A DNA stretch of 64,000 nt from Sva-07 sp963741755 (GTDB lineage Bacteria > Actinomycetota > Acidimicrobiia > Acidimicrobiales > Ilumatobacteraceae). The notes beneath the pieces were generated by a model. That model saw nothing but the letters and a program-made list of their open reading frames with translations. It made no database searches and was not told the DNA's origin. The translations under genes and the position numbers were made by a program. The DNA is taken from NCBI GenBank assembly GCA_963741755.1, contig CAVUJG010000020.1:1-64000 (forward strand). The letters run 5' to 3'. Shown one piece after another: positions 61,096 to 64,000 of this stretch (position 1 is the stretch's first letter; every line of letters starts with the position of its first letter).

Positions 61096-62311
61096 GTGGC
61101 GACGTCGGTGCAGCTCTCGAACGCGCAGGCGCGTCGGATCGCGCTCGGCGCCCAGGGATTCAACGATCCTCGGCCGACCGGGCGCGTCGATCGTCGCCAT
61201 CTGCGCCGCATCGTCGATCGGATGGGGATCATCCAGATCGACTCCGTCAACGTGCTGGTGCGCAGCCAGGAGCTTCCGCTGTTCGCCCGCCTCGGTGCCC
61301 ACCCGAGGACGCTGATCGACGATGCCACCAGGTCCGGCGAGCTGTTCGAGTACTGGGTCCACGAGGCCTCGCACGTACCGACCGCCGACCATCACCTGTA
61401 CCGCTGGCGGATGGCGTCGCCGCACCGGTGGGGTGCATTTCGGCGGCTGATGGCCGACCGCGCCGACTACGTCGAAGAGGTCCTGCGACACGTCGAAACC
61501 GACGGGCCGGTTGTCGCGGGTGACCTCCGGCAGCGACAGGGGCCCAAGGCTCCGTGGTGGGACTACGACGACGGCAAGATCGCGCTCGAGGCGCTCTTCC
61601 ACGAGGGTCGCCTCACCGGGTACCGCCGCTCGAACGATTTCGCCAGGGTCTATGACCTGACCGAGCGGGTGATCCCGGCCGAGCACTTGGCGATGCCCAC
61701 GCCACCCGAGCACGAGGCCCGCAAGGAACTGCTCGTCCGGGCCGCTCGCCATCACGGCGTCGCGACGTTCGAAGACCTCACCGACTACCACCGCCAACGC
61801 AACCCGCCGTGTCGTCCGCTGATCGCCGAGCTGGTGGAGGAGGGGCGCCTCGTTCCGGCCGATGTCGAAGGTTGGGTGAAGCCCGCCTACCTGCATCCCG
61901 ATGCCGTGAGGTCCGCGGCGGGTGAGTGCTCGTGCGTTGCTGAGCCCGTTCGATCCGGTGGTGTGGAACCGCGACCGCACCGAGCGGCTGTTCGGGTTCC
62001 GCTACCGCATCGAGATCTACGTTCCCGAGCCGAAACGACAGTACGGGTACTACGTGTTGCCGTTCCTGCTCGGCGACGAACTCGTGGCCCGTGTCGACCT
62101 GAAGGCCGACCGCACGGCACGTCGTCTGCTCGTGCAGAGCGCGTTCGGTGAACCGGGGATCGACGAGCGGTACGTCGCCGACGAACTTGCTGGCGAACTC
62201 ACGTCGATGGCGCAGTGGCTCGGCCTCGACGACGGGATCGTCGTTGCGCCGCGCGGTGATCTCGCACCGACGCTGCGCGTGGCGCTCAGCTCGCGCATCC
62301 CATCACGTTGA
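61096..62311 (+). CDS. Winged-helix DNA glycosylase-like protein, YcaQ/AlkX family (frameshift near 61920)
   Basis: The N-terminal winged helices begin LSNAQARRIALGAQGF and contain MGIIQIDSVNVLVRSQELPLFAR, FEYWVHEASHVP with the catalytic Gln-x-Asp region earlier, and PWWDYDDGKIALEALFHEG. The frame breaks at about 61914-61922; one base over it continues ARALLSPFDPVVWNRDRTERLFGF and RIEIYVPEPKRQYGYYVLPF, the family's C-terminal signature. The corrected protein has about 404 residues. YcaQ removes DNA crosslinks and alkylated bases. GTG 61096 is the start. Its end overlaps the convergent lipoprotein gene by 26 bases. Confidence 0.88.
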
Positions 62312-62735
62312 ACACCGCACCGTCGATGTCAGCGAATGTGACCGTGTACTCCTCGGCGTCGAGCGTCATCTCGACCTGGCTCACCGACTGGCCGCCGCTC
62401 GTGGCGTCGAGGTTGATGTCGACTCCGGTTTCGGGGTCGAACATGCCGGTGTAGAGCGCCGGCTCGATCCCTTCGGCCACGACGGTGACGAGGTTGCCGC
62501 CCGTCTCGGGATCGCAGTCGACCGCCACCAGCATCTCGCCTTGGCCTCCGTCGAGGAGGACCTCGTCGTGCGACTCCGAGGTGATGATCGCATCGTTGAA
62601 CGCGCTCCCGGTGCCACCTTCGGGCAGCTCGGGGGCCGGCTCATCGCTGCCGCATGCCGCTGCGGTGGCGGCCAGGAAGATGACGGCGCCGAGGGCAGCG
62701 ATCCGGCGACGAGCAGACGTAGCGGGTGTACTCAT
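62286..62735 (-). CDS. Small secreted lipoprotein
   Basis: A 149-residue protein with a lipoprotein signal (RRRIAALGAVIFLAATAAACGS), a Glu/Pro spacer and a compact domain. That domain has one cysteine mid-way (LVAVDCDPETGG) and one near the end (VMGCAS), probably a disulfide. It resembles the mycobacterial LpqH-like or DUF4333-like small lipoproteins only loosely. I start at ATG 62735. Its end overlaps the YcaQ-like gene. Confidence 0.7.
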   Translation of the reverse strand: MSTPATSARRRIAALGAVIFLAATAAACGSDEPAPELPEGGTGSAFNDAIITSESHDEVLLDGGQGEMLVAVDCDPETGGNLVTVVAEGIEPALYTGMFDPETGVDINLDATSGGQSVSQVEMTLDAEEYTVTFADIDGAVFNVMGCAS

Positions 62736-62872
62736 GCCCCCGACGGTACCGCCGGGTCGGGTCGCGCCAGCAGGGCCCATGGTCACGACCACCGCTCCGA
62801 CCACATCCGTTTGCGTGCAGATTCAGATGACCCGGTCCATCCAGAATTGTGCGCAAACGGGGTGATGGTCGG

Positions 62873-63469
62873 TCACGCCTCGGACTGGGCGCGGCGGAGG
62901 TCTTCGGCTGCCTGGCGGACCTGCCAGTCGCGATCGACCAACGCCCGGTCGATCGCCGCCTCGACCTCAGGGCCGTCGAACGGCGCGAGCGCGAGCACTG
63001 CTCGACGGCGAACCGCCGGCTTGTCGCTGCACGCGGCGATGATCGAGGCGAGGCCGCGTTCGTCGCCGATCGCTCCGAGCGCAGCGACTGCGGACTCGCG
63101 AACGAGCGGATCGGTTGCGACGGCGGCCAACTCGACGAGACGCTCGACGATCTCGTCGCGGCGCGACTCGTGTTCGCCGCATGCCCACGCTGCGACCTCG
63201 ACCACGCGATCGTCGGGATCGTCGAGGCTGGCGAGGAGATCGACCGACGGATGAGTTGCGGCGAGCTCCGCAGCGCGTCGACGAACGACGACGTCAGCGT
63301 CGTGCAACGCGGCGGCGAGCGTGTCGACGTCGAGCACCTGCAACCGCTGCAAGGCGCCGAGTGCCGCCGCTCGCACCGCTGGGTCGGCCGCTGCGGTACC
63401 TGCGCGAGCGGTCGCCACGTCGTCGGTGTGACCGGCGATGGCGACCGCACGAAGGTCGGGGTCGCTCAT
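62873..63469 (-). CDS. HEAT-repeat protein
   Basis: A 198-residue protein made of about five HEAT-like helical pairs: DPAVRAAALGALQRL, DADVVVRRRAAELAA, DDRVVEVAAWACGEH, DPLVRESAVAALGAIGDERGL and KPAVRRRAVLALAPF. It is a scaffold for binding other proteins; the partner is unknown. ATG 63469 overlaps the stop of the small membrane protein gene (ATGA), so the two are co-expressed. Confidence 0.8.
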   Translation of the reverse strand: MSDPDLRAVAIAGHTDDVATARAGTAAADPAVRAAALGALQRLQVLDVDTLAAALHDADVVVRRRAAELAATHPSVDLLASLDDPDDRVVEVAAWACGEHESRRDEIVERLVELAAVATDPLVRESAVAALGAIGDERGLASIIAACSDKPAVRRRAVLALAPFDGPEVEAAIDRALVDRDWQVRQAAEDLRRAQSEA

Positions 63470-63801
63470 TGCTTCAGCAAGTCGGTGAGCGTGATGACGA
63501 GCCAACCGGTACCGAACGCAATGACGACGGCGAGCACGGCGCCGATGACGACGGCGATCGCCGAGCCGGCCACAGCAGCCCAGAGTCGACGCAGCAGCCC
63601 GGGCCGCTTGTACAACGACGTGGTGGTCTCGGCGACGGGGATCGGCTCCCATGGTCGACGGAGAATCGGCTCGCCGCGTGGGATTCGGGGCGTGGCTCTG
63701 GCATTCTTGCGCCAGCCCGCCAGGACGAGCGCGAGTATCGCGAGTCCGGCCATCCAGGCAGCCTGAGTGGTGAGATCCGTGACCGACACGACAACCGACA
63801 T
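63466..63801 (-). CDS. Small membrane protein upstream of the HEAT-repeat gene
   Basis: A 111-residue protein with one helix near the start (QAAWMAGLAILALVLAGW), a basic/proline-rich cytosolic loop and a second helix (LWAAVAGSAIAVVIGAVLAVVIAFG). No family is recognised. The start at ATG 63801 overlaps the divergent gene start at 63779; a later in-frame GTG would reduce the overlap. Confidence 0.65.
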   Translation of the reverse strand: MSVVVSVTDLTTQAAWMAGLAILALVLAGWRKNARATPRIPRGEPILRRPWEPIPVAETTTSLYKRPGLLRRLWAAVAGSAIAVVIGAVLAVVIAFGTGWLVITLTDLLKQ

Positions 63802-64000
63802 CGTACCGAGCGAGGGTCACTCGACGGCTCCGCGCAACAGGTGGTGGGCGTGGGCGTTGGCCGGAGTCGGGCTGGTCGTCCTTGCGGTGATCGGGGTGGC
63901 GGCGTTGCTGCCGTCGACGTTGGTGTCCGAGAAGGAGAACCGGCGCACGGGTGAACTGGAACCGACGCCCTATGCGCTCACCCCGGCGTCGGCCGATCCG
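63779..64000 (+). CDS. Membrane protein cut by the window end, possibly YlbL/PDZ-type
   Basis: GTG 63779 opens a frame that stays open to the window end. It encodes a short cytosolic start, a basic aromatic NRWWAWALAGVGLVVLAVIGVAALLPS helix and an exported part (PTPYALTPASADP). The helix followed by a P-Y-x-L-x-P-A-S-A pattern resembles the start of YlbL-type PDZ/Lon-like proteases, which read PYYVxAPGSA. Only 74 residues are visible, so this is a tentative call. Confidence 0.45.
   Translation, partial: MTDTTTDIVPSEGHSTAPRNRWWAWALAGVGLVVLAVIGVAALLPSTLVSEKENRRTGELEPTPYALTPASADP

Overview
The window is high-GC DNA from an actinobacterium, probably of class Acidimicrobiia (Ilumatobacter-like). 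That placement rests on gene content and style only: GTG starts, GTGA/ATGA stop-start overlaps, a reduced Tad pilus locus, and many CoA, Eis-type and MMPL genes. No rRNA or other phylogenetic marker was tested. At least a dozen genes are broken by a single base although both halves are well conserved. This looks more like assembly indels than decay, and starts and stops are given here for the inferred intact genes.

Layout. (1) 1-5.5 kb: a KimA-type potassium importer with two TrkA/RCK regulators, an OB-fold protein and an Amt ammonium transporter. The kimA-like and amt genes are preceded by two related 84-nt leaders, a candidate cis-regulatory RNA. (2) 5.5-11.7 kb, minus strand: a tightly overlapping run of tadZ-tadA-tadB-tadC-pilin-tadE, a STAS protein, an iron-sulfur photolyase-like protein and a DUF952 protein. 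(3) 11.8-13.8 kb: two PH-domain membrane proteins. (4) 13.8-18.1 kb: a selenocysteine tRNA gene whose last 20 bases are repeated at 18.1 kb. Between the copies lies a 4.2-kb island holding a relaxase fragment, two toxin-antitoxin pairs and an ECF sigma factor beside a membrane-anchored SGNH-fold protein.

(5) 18.3-33.3 kb: metabolic and envelope genes: malic enzyme, ROK kinase, TauD-like dioxygenase, a thiamine-diphosphate enzyme, a two-component system divergent from an MMPL exporter, a TetR regulator divergent from a hydrolase, a CaiB-type CoA-transferase, and a membrane protein/lipoprotein pair. (6) 33.4-45.4 kb: a 1770-residue kinase-ATPase-GAF-cyclase protein, a phospholipase C-like phosphoesterase with an N-terminal repeat domain, and several uncharacterised proteins.

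(7) 45.5-56.5 kb: acyl-CoA dehydrogenase, Eis-like acetyltransferase, a primary-type sigma factor, a Bax-inhibitor-like protein, an operon of two ferritin-like proteins plus an unknown, and an ABC1/UbiB kinase. Five copies of a 38-bp imperfect palindrome lie between these genes. (8) 56.6-64 kb: a glycerol-3-phosphate/sugar-type ABC importer without its ATPase, cyclophilin, a YcaQ-like DNA glycosylase, lipoproteins and a HEAT-repeat protein. The window ends inside a membrane protein gene.

The strongest items for follow-up are the paired kimA/amt leader, the selC-integrated island with its sigma/SGNH pair, the 38-bp palindrome family and the giant kinase-cyclase.
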